Assembly: GCA_016937975.1 (NCBI GenBank)
Contig: JAFGVN010000026.1
Span: 18,317-82,316, forward strand
Source: Clostridia bacterium
GTDB taxonomy: Bacteria; Bacillota; Clostridia; Peptostreptococcales; Acidaminobacteraceae
Length of the DNA: 64,000 nucleotides
Direction of reading: 5' to 3'
Of this stretch, positions 42,555 to 50,234 are shown piece by piece. The position numbers and the translations under genes were made by a program. A model generated the notes under the pieces. The model searched no databases. It saw nothing but the letters and a program-made list of their open reading frames with translations, and was not told the origin of the DNA. Position 1 is the stretch's first letter. Every line of letters starts with the position of its first letter.

Positions 42555-43964
42555 ATGAAAATTAAAATAACAAATTATTATGAAACTCAATCTACTTTGA
42601 CTTTCTTGTCAGAAGAGAAGGCGTTGGATTATGAAGAACATACGATGGATTTAATACAATCCTATCAACCTATAGGCATTGTTGTATTGGATCATTTGAC
42701 CAATCCCTTACCGATTGTTAAACAACTGAATGATATAGGCGTTTTAAACATTATTGTTGCACTGTCCAATGAGCAACTTTATTTGTCTGAGGCCTTATTG
42801 GACTTGGGTATTACGGATCTTATTTGGGATGCCATGCCGAGAAGGTTGGTGATTAAGGTCTTTAACAATGCCGTGAATATGATGTTTAAGAAATTCGTAG
42901 ATCACATGAATATAATGTCTGTTATTTCAGACGCCAACGAAAAAATTATTTATGCAAATCCTACATTTTATCATGAGACAGGGTATGATGAAAACGATGT
43001 CATTGGTAATAAAACAAACATTCTTAAGTCCGGTAAGCATAGCTTAATGTTTTATAATAATATTAAGCATACCTTAAAGGCTGGTTTTCCATGGGGTGGC
43101 ATGTTTGTGAACAAAAGAAAAGATCAGTCTATGTTTAAGGAAAAATCCTATATCTTTCCTTTTGATCTCGATGGAACCAATTATTATGGTAAGGCAGCTT
43201 TTAACGTCACTTTGGAAGAGAATATTGCGACTGAAAATAGACAAGCCCTTGAACTGGCTCGAATAATTCAACAGTCATTGCTTCCAGATGAAGTTTATGA
43301 AGAAAATATAACCATTCGTACCCGCTATGAACCCCTTGAGCATGTCAGTGGAGATATCTATAATATTTATCCTATTAATGAGGATCTGTATGCTGTATTT
43401 TTGGCAGACGTTGTAGGTCATGGTATTGGGAGCTCACTTTTAAGTACCTCCATTATTGCCATTGCCAATGATTTGGTTAAAACATATTATATGCCAGATG
43501 CGTTTTTAAATCGCTTAAATAACAAAATTATGGAATTATTCAAATCAAACGAGTTGCCACAAACCAGTTATTTTACTGCGATTTATATGATTATTGATTT
43601 AAAGGAACATAAAGTGCACTATGCAAATTGTGGTCATCCATCCTTTTACTTAAAGGATGCTCATGGTCTTCAAAGTTTGATTAAAATAAACTTTTTTATT
43701 GGTATGTTTCAAAATGCAGCATTTGAATACAATACTTTTTCATATGAATCTGATTGTGAAATATTTTTGCATACAGATGGTTTAAATGAATTTAACAAAG
43801 GTTTAGAAGAAGGGGATATGTTGACTGAAGAACTTACATACTACTATAATTCACATACAGAGAAACCTCTTATTCAACATTTGGAAGAAAGTATTGTAAA
43901 AGCCAACAGAGATAAGTTAATTGATGATGTTACAATGATTCAAATAGATTTAAAAAGGAGCTAA
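42555..43964 (+). CDS. PAS-containing SpoIIE/RsbU-type PP2C phosphatase
   Basis: A 469-residue signalling phosphatase. Residues 1-105 look like a degenerate receiver domain. Residues 110-225 form a PAS domain (ISDANEKIIYANPTFYHETGY, GNKTNILKSGKH). Residues 230-469 form the PP2C/SpoIIE domain with metal-binding Asp residues in HVSGDIYNIY, FLADVVGHGIGSSLLS and LIDDVTMIQ. Preceded by the STAS gene and followed 1 base later by the EAL-HDOD gene. Confidence 0.88.
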   Translation: MKIKITNYYETQSTLTFLSEEKALDYEEHTMDLIQSYQPIGIVVLDHLTNPLPIVKQLNDIGVLNIIVALSNEQLYLSEALLDLGITDLIWDAMPRRLVIKVFNNAVNMMFKKFVDHMNIMSVISDANEKIIYANPTFYHETGYDENDVIGNKTNILKSGKHSLMFYNNIKHTLKAGFPWGGMFVNKRKDQSMFKEKSYIFPFDLDGTNYYGKAAFNVTLEENIATENRQALELARIIQQSLLPDEVYEENITIRTRYEPLEHVSGDIYNIYPINEDLYAVFLADVVGHGIGSSLLSTSIIAIANDLVKTYYMPDAFLNRLNNKIMELFKSNELPQTSYFTAIYMIIDLKEHKVHYANCGHPSFYLKDAHGLQSLIKINFFIGMFQNAAFEYNTFSYESDCEIFLHTDGLNEFNKGLEEGDMLTEELTYYYNSHTEKPLIQHLEESIVKANRDKLIDDVTMIQIDLKRS

Positions 43965-43965
43965 A

Positions 43966-45180
43966 ATGAAAACCTTTATAGCCAGACAGCCGATGATTGA
44001 CATCAATGGTGAAATTATTGGATACGAGTTGCTGTTTAGGAACAGTATGGTCAATCAAGCCGAAATTACGGATAATTATACAGCAACATTAAAAGTAATA
44101 AAGGATTTGATTATTAATTTTAATGTAAAGGAAATGTCCAATAATAAAAGAATGTTTATCAATTTTAACGATGAGACTATTTTACAGGGCGCACCAGATT
44201 TATTTATGCCAGAAACTTTGGTTATAGAATTATTAGAAGACACTTCTGGCAGTGATGAACTTGTTGAAAAGCTCATGGCGTATAAAGATAAGGGATACCT
44301 TATTGCCCTAGATGACTTTTTATTTAAAAAAGGACTGGAAGCATTAATCGCCTTGGCAGATATTATTAAGTTGGATTTTTTTGATCATGACCGACAAGCC
44401 GTTGTGGAAACCGTCAATTCATTAAAACCTTATAGAAAAATTCTACTGGCGGAAAAAGTTGAAACGGAAGAAGATGTGAATTTTGCAAAAGCTTTAGGCT
44501 GTACGATTTTTCAAGGTTATTTTTTCCAAAAACCAAAGATCTTTGAAGGCAAGGAAGTTGTAACGATGCCGACGGTATACCTGGAATTGTTAAAAATCCT
44601 CAATGAACCGGTAGTGGATTTTGAAGCATTGTCCAGTGTTATTTTGAGAGATTCGAGCTTAACCCTTTCTCTTTTGAAACTGCTAAATTCTGCAGCCTAT
44701 TATTCCAATAAAAGAGTGACATCAGTGAAAATTGCATTGATTCGTTTAGGCATCAATGAAAGCAAGAAGCTCATTTTAGTCAATATGCTTAAAAACTTTA
44801 TTGCAGAAGGAACCCTTGATGAAATCGTGAATATTTCCTTGAAAAGAGCCAAGCAAGCGGAATTACTTTCAGAGAAATTTAATTTAATCAAACGTAAAGA
44901 TGAACTTTTTATTGTCGGTCTTTTGTCATTAATCAATATTATCATGAAAAGGCAAATGACGGATATATTAAGTAATGTGCCTTTAAATGGCGATGTCATA
45001 GATGCGTTGTTGGGCAAAGAGAATCAACTGAGCAAGGTCATTGACTTGATCATTTTATATGAAATGGGAGAAATCAATGGTGTAGAAGTGATTCTCACTC
45101 AAAGGAATCTTGATATTGAGACTTTCAATAGAATGTACATTGAAGCCACAATGTGGGCAGATGAGTTGTTAAGAGAGTAA
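43966..45180 (+). CDS. EAL-HDOD domain protein
   Basis: A 404-residue YuxH-like signalling protein. The N-terminal half is EAL-like (ARQPMIDINGEIIGYELLFRN, ALDDFLFKKG, IKLDFFDHD, GYFFQKP) but reads ELLFR where active c-di-GMP phosphodiesterases have EAL/EALxR, so it is probably non-catalytic. The C-terminal half is an HDOD domain (SSVILRDSSLTLSLLKLLNSAAY). It is the last gene of the trio and probably integrates signals for motility or stress. Confidence 0.87.
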   Translation: MKTFIARQPMIDINGEIIGYELLFRNSMVNQAEITDNYTATLKVIKDLIINFNVKEMSNNKRMFINFNDETILQGAPDLFMPETLVIELLEDTSGSDELVEKLMAYKDKGYLIALDDFLFKKGLEALIALADIIKLDFFDHDRQAVVETVNSLKPYRKILLAEKVETEEDVNFAKALGCTIFQGYFFQKPKIFEGKEVVTMPTVYLELLKILNEPVVDFEALSSVILRDSSLTLSLLKLLNSAAYYSNKRVTSVKIALIRLGINESKKLILVNMLKNFIAEGTLDEIVNISLKRAKQAELLSEKFNLIKRKDELFIVGLLSLINIIMKRQMTDILSNVPLNGDVIDALLGKENQLSKVIDLIILYEMGEINGVEVILTQRNLDIETFNRMYIEATMWADELLRE

Positions 45181-45208
45181 ATGCACACCCCAAGGTGTGC
45201 ATTACATT
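45180..45208. terminator. Bidirectional terminator
   Basis: ATGCACACC and GGTGTGCAT form a 9-bp stem with loop CCAA between converging genes; a T tract follows on the plus side. Confidence 0.7.
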
Positions 45209-45873
45209 TTTAGATGCATTTGGTCTAATTTTTCTTTTGCAAGCTGTACATAATCTAATAGAGTAGACTTAATTTGTAACCTATCTGTATTCAAAAGATT
45301 GATGAGAAGTTTCTCTGAAAAATCTATGGTATCCACCAACACAAGATAGTCTGATTTTTCAGGTTCCAAAAGGTATCTTGAAATTGATGCATAAATATAA
45401 AGTAATTCTTTGGTCCATACTCTGGCAACATGGTGTGGATCTTCTGTTTCCCAATCCTTATGATTGCCTTTTTCAATTAAAGTGGTGTAGAAGGCTCTTG
45501 TGGATTCTTCAAAGGATAAACCCATACGGAGAATAATAACATCTGAGCCTGGAAAAGCCATCATTTTCATAAGTTCTGGCCATCTTTCAAACTGCTCTTT
45601 TTTAAATCGGTTAATCGCTTCAAAGACACCCGTGAAAACTTTCTTATAGTCCTGATGATGATCTTCATAAAGATGATTTAAGTAGTTGTTGACGTCTACA
45701 ATATACAATTGGAGAATTTCCTCAAGAATGGCTTCTTTACTGTTAAAGTGATGGTAGAAGCCACCTTTGGAAGCGCCAGCTTTTTTTAGAATCTCAGCAA
45801 TGGTCGTTTTTGCGAATCCCTTTGTCCCAAATAATTCATAGGCAGCTTTTAGGATTTCATCTTTTAGCGACAT
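45202..45873 (-). CDS. TetR-family repressor
   Basis: A 223-residue regulator. N-terminal helix-turn-helix: KAAYELFGTKGFAKTTIAEILKKAGASKGGFYHHFNSKEAI, the TetR pattern. The C-terminal part is an effector-binding domain of unknown ligand. It is the third gene of an ABC operon and probably represses it through the palindrome before the ATPase gene. Confidence 0.9.
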   Translation of the reverse strand: MSLKDEILKAAYELFGTKGFAKTTIAEILKKAGASKGGFYHHFNSKEAILEEILQLYIVDVNNYLNHLYEDHHQDYKKVFTGVFEAINRFKKEQFERWPELMKMMAFPGSDVIILRMGLSFEESTRAFYTTLIEKGNHKDWETEDPHHVARVWTKELLYIYASISRYLLEPEKSDYLVLVDTIDFSEKLLINLLNTDRLQIKSTLLDYVQLAKEKLDQMHLKM

Positions 45874-45885
45874 AAAAAGTCCTTT

Positions 45886-46686
45886 CTAAATGTTCAAGCT
45901 CTTTTTATCAAACAATACGATACTACCATAAAATATCCCTGTGCCGAAAAGTAAGGTTATTGCACTTATAGTAACAGTGAAAGATCCACTGCCTAAAATA
46001 CGATTAACATCTAAGAGTGAGAATAAGGTGAAATATTTTAAGAATGCAAGTTCTTCACCAAGTGCCGATAACATTTTAAGGGCTATAAATAATATTGGGA
46101 TACTGGCACCAATACTCAACATTTTCTTAGAATCATTGAAGAAACAAGATAGGAAGAAATCAAAACTCGCTATTAAATAGAGGGTACCAAAAGTAGCTAT
46201 ATTTAATGCGATGTAGGGTCCAATTTGTAAATGACCTGGAAACATGGTTATACTCATAAGGATCCCAGTCATGACATTGATCAGTAAAATGAGAAACAAA
46301 GTAGAAACTAAAAATGAACTTTGAGTCAATGCAATGGATTTTCTCGTATTGGGTGTTGTCAAGAGATAAGCCATTGAGCCTGAATCCACATGTTTTACAA
46401 TGACATTTTGTGAAACCACAACAATATAGATAATTGGAAAAGTCAGGTAAATGAAACCATAAAGATAACTTCCTAAATACGCTGTCAATTCAGTGCCGAT
46501 GCCTTCAAAGCCAAAGCCTTTAATCATGGCTTCAGGAAGCATTTTTAACATGCCTTCTAAAGATTCAGCACTCTCTGGACTAAACATGCCAATGGCTATG
46601 GTTGTATACATTAACATCATACCTGTAATAAATAATAAGATTAACCAATTGTTTTTTAGATTGGCTTTAAAAAGTACTTTATTCAT
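45886..46686 (-). CDS. ABC-2 type transporter permease
   Basis: A 266-residue membrane protein with six hydrophobic segments, of ABC exporter permease type. It lies between its ATPase and a TetR gene; its start overlaps the ATPase stop by 1 base. The N-terminal NKVLFKANLKNNWLILLFITGMMLM and C-terminal FYGSIVLFDKKSLNI are usual for this class. The exported compound is unknown. Confidence 0.85.
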   Translation of the reverse strand: MNKVLFKANLKNNWLILLFITGMMLMYTTIAIGMFSPESAESLEGMLKMLPEAMIKGFGFEGIGTELTAYLGSYLYGFIYLTFPIIYIVVVSQNVIVKHVDSGSMAYLLTTPNTRKSIALTQSSFLVSTLFLILLINVMTGILMSITMFPGHLQIGPYIALNIATFGTLYLIASFDFFLSCFFNDSKKMLSIGASIPILFIALKMLSALGEELAFLKYFTLFSLLDVNRILGSGSFTVTISAITLLFGTGIFYGSIVLFDKKSLNI

Positions 46687-47561
46687 TATTTTACCTCCCC
46701 ATAATACTTCATGAAGATTTCTTCTAGTGATTGTTGTTTAGTTTCGATACTTGTGACATGACATTTTGAAAGAATCTCAAAGAATTTAGGATAATCCAAG
46801 GTTTTTTCTACATAAAGCTTATTATATTTCTTTTGGACTTTTAAGCCACTTTCAGAAATACGTTTGAAATCCTCAGGATCAGAAGTCGTTAAAATAAAGG
46901 TTTCAGTTTTCATAGCCTTCAGTTCATTGACTGCTTCAATAGCGACTAATTGACCTTCCTTAATGATGCCTGCCCGGTCACATACCTTTTGAACCTCGTC
47001 AAAAATATGAGAGGACATGATAATGGTCTTTCCTGCTTTTTTTTCTTCGAGGATGAGATCTAAAAAAATATTTTGCATTAAAGGATCTAAACCACTTGTA
47101 GGTTCATCGAGGATTAACACTTCTGGATCGTGCATGAAAGCTGCAACTATGGCAACTTTTTGCTTCATTCCTTTGGACATTTTTTTTATTTTGCCTGAAG
47201 CGTCTAATTGAAAACGTTCAATAAGTGCATCTCTCTTTTGAAGATCTTTGAGGTTTCTCATTTGTCCAACAAAAGTTAAGAACTCAATGCCAGTCATGTT
47301 GTCAAAAAACGCAATTTCTCCTGGGAGATAACCAATAATCTTCTGTAGTGCTGCGGCATGTTCTCTTGCATCTTGGTTTTGAATGGTTACTTGGCCCTCG
47401 GTAGCATTTGAAAAGCCTAAAATATTTCTAATGGTTGTTGTTTTACCAGCACCGTTTGGCCCCAAATAACCAAAGACTTCACCTTTTTCTACTGTGAAAT
47501 TCAAGTTGAATATCCCTTTCCCAGAGGGATAGATTTGAGATAAGTTTTTTATTTCTATCAT
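46686..47561 (-). CDS. ABC transporter ATP-binding protein
   Basis: A 291-residue ATPase. Walker A is LGPNGAGKTTTIR, the signature is KMSKGMKQKVAIV in place of LSGGQ, Walker B is VLILDEPTSGLDP, and the switch His is in IIMSSHIFDEV. Start follows TTAAGGAGG on the minus strand. First gene of the reverse operon with permease and TetR; likely efflux of a toxic compound. Confidence 0.93.
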   Translation of the reverse strand: MIEIKNLSQIYPSGKGIFNLNFTVEKGEVFGYLGPNGAGKTTTIRNILGFSNATEGQVTIQNQDAREHAAALQKIIGYLPGEIAFFDNMTGIEFLTFVGQMRNLKDLQKRDALIERFQLDASGKIKKMSKGMKQKVAIVAAFMHDPEVLILDEPTSGLDPLMQNIFLDLILEEKKAGKTIIMSSHIFDEVQKVCDRAGIIKEGQLVAIEAVNELKAMKTETFILTTSDPEDFKRISESGLKVQKKYNKLYVEKTLDYPKFFEILSKCHVTSIETKQQSLEEIFMKYYGEVK

Positions 47562-47574
47562 ACGACCTCCTTAA

Positions 47575-47628
47575 AGACCGACCGTCGGTCTGTATAATCA
47601 TATTAGGATAAAAAATTGGAAAGGTCAA
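47575..47628 (-). promoter_or_regulatory. Promoter and TetR operator of the ABC operon
   Basis: On the minus strand TTGACC (47628-47623), a 17-base spacer and TAATAT (47605-47600) make a good promoter. Directly downstream, 47575-47591 is the 17-base inverted repeat AGACCGACCGTCGGTCT, perfect apart from its centre, placed over the transcript start. This is where a TetR dimer would block initiation. Confidence 0.8.
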
Positions 47629-47684
47629 TGGAAAATATTGACAAATAGTGCAATTTTACATATTCTGGGAATGAGGAGGTTGTT

Positions 47685-48371
47685 ATGTGGTTTCTCGATT
47701 ATTTATTTCCTAAGTACTTAAATTGTGTCATATGTCAAAGACACCTTTATGAAAAAGAATGGTTTTGTAACCTGTGTAAAAGTGAGTTTCAAATACAAAC
47801 AGGCTATTGTTGCAAATACTGTGGTCGAATGCTTTTGAAAGGGAGTTATCCCGTCTGTAATATTTGTAAAGTGCTGAATCGATACTTTGAAGGAGGCACT
47901 TCGGTAGTGGTTTATGACGATCCTGTAAAAGAATTGATTAAAGCCTACAAATATAAAAACAAGAAGTATTTGGCTGAAGTGCTTTCAGAATATATGCATC
48001 TGCGTTTTATGCATGTTTTTGGTGACATCCAGTTGGATGGCATCGTTTATGTGCCAACCCATGAGGATAAACTAAAACATAAGAAATGGTGTCCAGCGGA
48101 GCAGTTGGCACTTCAGTTAGGCCATAGAATGGATTTGGAGGTAAAGCCTGTACTCAAGCGTACAAGAAATACCCCACCGTTAAATGCAATACCCTTAGAT
48201 GAAAGGTATGAGATTCTTAAAGGTGCTTTTACTTCGGAGAAAGTAGATGGGCGTTATCTTTTGGTAGATGATATTATTACCAGTGGCAACACGTTAAATG
48301 AATGTGCAAAGGTGTTAAAAGAAAAGGGTGCAAGTGAAATTTATATTTTGACTTTTGCCGCCAGTGAGTAG
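47685..48371 (+). CDS. ComF-family phosphoribosyltransferase-like protein
   Basis: A 228-residue ComFC-like protein. Two CxxC zinc pairs occur in the first 65 residues (CVICQRH, CNLCKSE, CKYCGRM, CNICKV). The C-terminal PRTase domain has YLLVDDIITSGNTLNECAKVL. Needed for DNA uptake in naturally competent species. As in Bacillus it sits at the head of the yvyF-flgM flagellar genes. No comFA helicase gene is present in the window. Confidence 0.88.
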   Translation: MWFLDYLFPKYLNCVICQRHLYEKEWFCNLCKSEFQIQTGYCCKYCGRMLLKGSYPVCNICKVLNRYFEGGTSVVVYDDPVKELIKAYKYKNKKYLAEVLSEYMHLRFMHVFGDIQLDGIVYVPTHEDKLKHKKWCPAEQLALQLGHRMDLEVKPVLKRTRNTPPLNAIPLDERYEILKGAFTSEKVDGRYLLVDDIITSGNTLNECAKVLKEKGASEIYILTFAASE

Positions 48372-48374
48372 GTT

Positions 48375-48403
48375 TTGACAGGGGTATAGGGGTTTGCTAT
48401 AAT
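48375..48403 (+). promoter_or_regulatory. Consensus sigma-A promoter of the yvyF-like genes
   Basis: Perfect TTGACA and TATAAT with a 17-base spacer, 25 bases before the yvyF-like start. Confidence 0.85.
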
Positions 48404-48427
48404 AGCCATATGAGAGGAGATATATCT

Positions 48428-48847
48428 ATGGCAAATTTAGCAAATTGCGAAAAGTGTGGCAGAATGTTTCAAACCATTGGCAGCATTAAATTATGCTCAA
48501 AATGTAGAACGACTGATGACGAAATGTATAAAGTTGTCCGTGAATTTATATACGATAACCCTGGTGCAACCGTACCGGAAGTTGCAGAAGCAACAGATGT
48601 TCCAGAAAAGAAAATACTGGCATTCTTAAAAGAAGGACGCTTGGAAACTGTAGGTGATAGCATGCTCATTGAATGTGAAAAATGTGGTTCTCCTATACGT
48701 TCAGGAAAAATGTGTGAGAAATGCAATAGAGAATTGACCATGGGATTAAAAGACCTGGCAAAGAAAATGCAACAGGATCTAAGTTCATCTGATCGTGAAA
48801 AAAAATCAATTGGTAGTGGGATGCATACACAGTACAAGAAAGTTTAA
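48428..48847 (+). CDS. YvyF-like flagellar operon protein, copy 1
   Basis: A 139-residue zinc-ribbon protein of the YvyF family (flagellar operon protein, function unclear). Cys pairs CEKCGRM and CSKC at the N-terminus and CEKCGSP and CEKC near the C-terminus flank a winged-helix-like middle (MYKVVREFIYDNPGATVPEVAEATDVPEKKILAFLKEGRLET). ATG 48428 follows GAGAGGAGA. A paralogue follows directly. Confidence 0.85.
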   Translation: MANLANCEKCGRMFQTIGSIKLCSKCRTTDDEMYKVVREFIYDNPGATVPEVAEATDVPEKKILAFLKEGRLETVGDSMLIECEKCGSPIRSGKMCEKCNRELTMGLKDLAKKMQQDLSSSDREKKSIGSGMHTQYKKV

Positions 48848-48903
48848 AATTGAGTACTGAAAGGAAAAATGGGGTATCTTATGACCAAGAGAGAGAGGCC
48901 GTT

Positions 48904-49293
48904 ATGAGTGATGTAAGAACATGTTCCATATGTGGGAAGGAATTTGATGCAGACAGCATTAAATCTCTTTGTTATGATTGTCGAAAAGTAGACCGACATT
49001 TGTTTGGCATTATCCGAGATTTTCTCTACGATAACCCAGGTGCTTCTGTAAATGATGTGGTGGAACATACTGGTGTGACATCTTCAGTGGTCTTAAAATA
49101 TTTACGTGAAGGCAGACTGGAAACCGTTGGAGAGATTAAGCTTTTAAATTGTGAGATTTGTGGCAAGCCAATTTCCTATGGGACTAAATGTACAGACTGT
49201 CAACACAAAATGGATCATTCATTCCAAGCTGTGGCAAATGTGAAAGAACGTAACACAAAACAAAAAATGTATACCACGACGAAAAAAAAATAA
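48904..49293 (+). CDS. YvyF-like flagellar operon protein, copy 2
   Basis: A 129-residue paralogue of the preceding protein with the same layout: CSICGKE and CYDC, then FGIIRDFLYDNPGASVNDVVEHTGV and LKYLREGRLETVGE, then CEICGKP and CTDC. ATG 48904 follows GAGAGAGAGG. The in-frame TTG at 48850 has no ribosome site. The tail is basic (TKQKMYTTTKKK). Bacillus has one such gene. Confidence 0.82.
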   Translation: MSDVRTCSICGKEFDADSIKSLCYDCRKVDRHLFGIIRDFLYDNPGASVNDVVEHTGVTSSVVLKYLREGRLETVGEIKLLNCEICGKPISYGTKCTDCQHKMDHSFQAVANVKERNTKQKMYTTTKKK

Positions 49294-49301
49294 TAAAAAG
49301 G

Positions 49302-49367
49302 TTAATGAACACCTCTGTTTTGCCGATATAAGTTTTAGAAGGTATCGGCTGAACGGAGGTGTTTTTT
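49302..49367 (+). promoter_or_regulatory. Sigma-28 promoter nested in a two-tier hairpin before flgM
   Basis: TAAT (49303-49306), 15 bases, GCCGATAT (49322-49329) form a sigma-28-type promoter. The same DNA has two nested inverted repeats: AACACCTC (49308-49315) with GAGGTGTT (49356-49363), and GCCGATA (49322-49328) with TATCGGC (49343-49349). The outer right arm is the flgM Shine-Dalgarno and runs into TTTTTT. Upstream transcripts would terminate or hide that site; sigma-28 transcripts starting near 49337 lack both left arms. Confidence 0.7.
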
Positions 49368-49643
49368 ATGAAAATACAAGGTAACTTTAATATTCAAAAA
49401 ATCCAAAAGGCTTACACTAAAAATGTAGGCAAAGTAAACGGTACAGAAAAATCTGAAATGAAAAGGGACAAAATCGAGATTTCTCAAAGTTCGAAAGAGT
49501 TCCAAATAGCTATGGATGCCTTCAAAAAATTGCCGGATGTGAGACAAGATAAAGTTGATGAAGTGAAAGAGTCAATTAAAAATGACACTTACAAGCCTTC
49601 TACTGAAGATATAATCAAGAAGATGTTGTCAAACGCAAAATAA
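49368..49643 (+). CDS. flgM: Anti-sigma-28 factor FlgM
   Basis: Holds sigma-28 inactive until the hook is complete and is then exported. The 91-residue protein shows the FlgM C-terminal pattern DKIEISQSSKEFQIAMDAFKK, PDVRQDKVDEVKESIKNDTY and STEDIIKKML. ATG 49368 follows CGGAGGTG; the GTG at 49359 lies in that site. Its sigma-28 type promoter implies negative feedback. Confidence 0.92.
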   Translation: MKIQGNFNIQKIQKAYTKNVGKVNGTEKSEMKRDKIEISQSSKEFQIAMDAFKKLPDVRQDKVDEVKESIKNDTYKPSTEDIIKKMLSNAK

Positions 49644-49644
49644 A

Positions 49645-49692
49645 CAGTAGATAAGGATAACAGCCGAGTCCTTTCTACTGCTTTGGTTTTTT
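49645..49692 (+). terminator. Hairpin with T tail between flgM and flgN
   Basis: CAGTAG/CTACTG (49645-49650, 49675-49680) and AAGGA/TCCTT inside form one long stem, followed by GCTTTGGTTTTTT. It may be a partial terminator that lowers expression of flgN and later genes relative to flgM. Confidence 0.6.
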
Positions 49693-49730
49693 AGAAGTAA
49701 ATAAATGAAAATATATGAAGGTTGGGTATT

Positions 49731-50225
49731 ATGTCGAAATCAATCGAACAGCTCTTATTGGTATTAAATAAGGAACAAGAAATTTATGATCAGATTATTT
49801 TGCTTTCCAATGACAAGCAAAATGCTATTGTAAGAAATGATATAAAATTATTGGAACAGATTGTAGAAAAAGAAAAAACCTATTCAATCAGTTTAGTGAA
49901 ATTAGAGGAAATTAGAACGAAAGTCATCGATCAACTTGTAAAGGATTACAATTTGATGGAAATTAGTGTACTTTCAGATTTATATCCATTTTTAAGTGAC
50001 AAGGAAGTTCGACAAGTGGATTCAGTAAAGACAAAACTCGTAAATACAGTAAGTATACTTGGACAAAAAAATGAGTTGTCAAGAAAACTCATTGAACAGT
50101 CATTGTCACAAATTCAGTTCGACTTGAACTTGTTAACAACAGTTGGTGATGGCAGTGTCAATTATGAAGGCACTGCAAGTGATAAAGATGTTGAGCGTCG
50201 AAGTATATTTGACCGAAAGGTATAG
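49731..50225 (+). CDS. flgN: FlgN-like export chaperone
   Basis: A 164-residue helical protein in the flgM-flgK gap, where FlgN (YvyG) is expected. FlgN binds hook-associated proteins FlgK and FlgL for export. Long amphipathic helices with KEQEIYDQIILLSNDKQNAIV and VKDYNLMEISVLSDLYPF fit the family, which is poorly conserved. ATG 49731 is used; a TTG at 49722 is an alternative. Confidence 0.82.
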   Translation: MSKSIEQLLLVLNKEQEIYDQIILLSNDKQNAIVRNDIKLLEQIVEKEKTYSISLVKLEEIRTKVIDQLVKDYNLMEISVLSDLYPFLSDKEVRQVDSVKTKLVNTVSILGQKNELSRKLIEQSLSQIQFDLNLLTTVGDGSVNYEGTASDKDVERRSIFDRKV

Positions 50226-50234
50226 GAGGATCTC

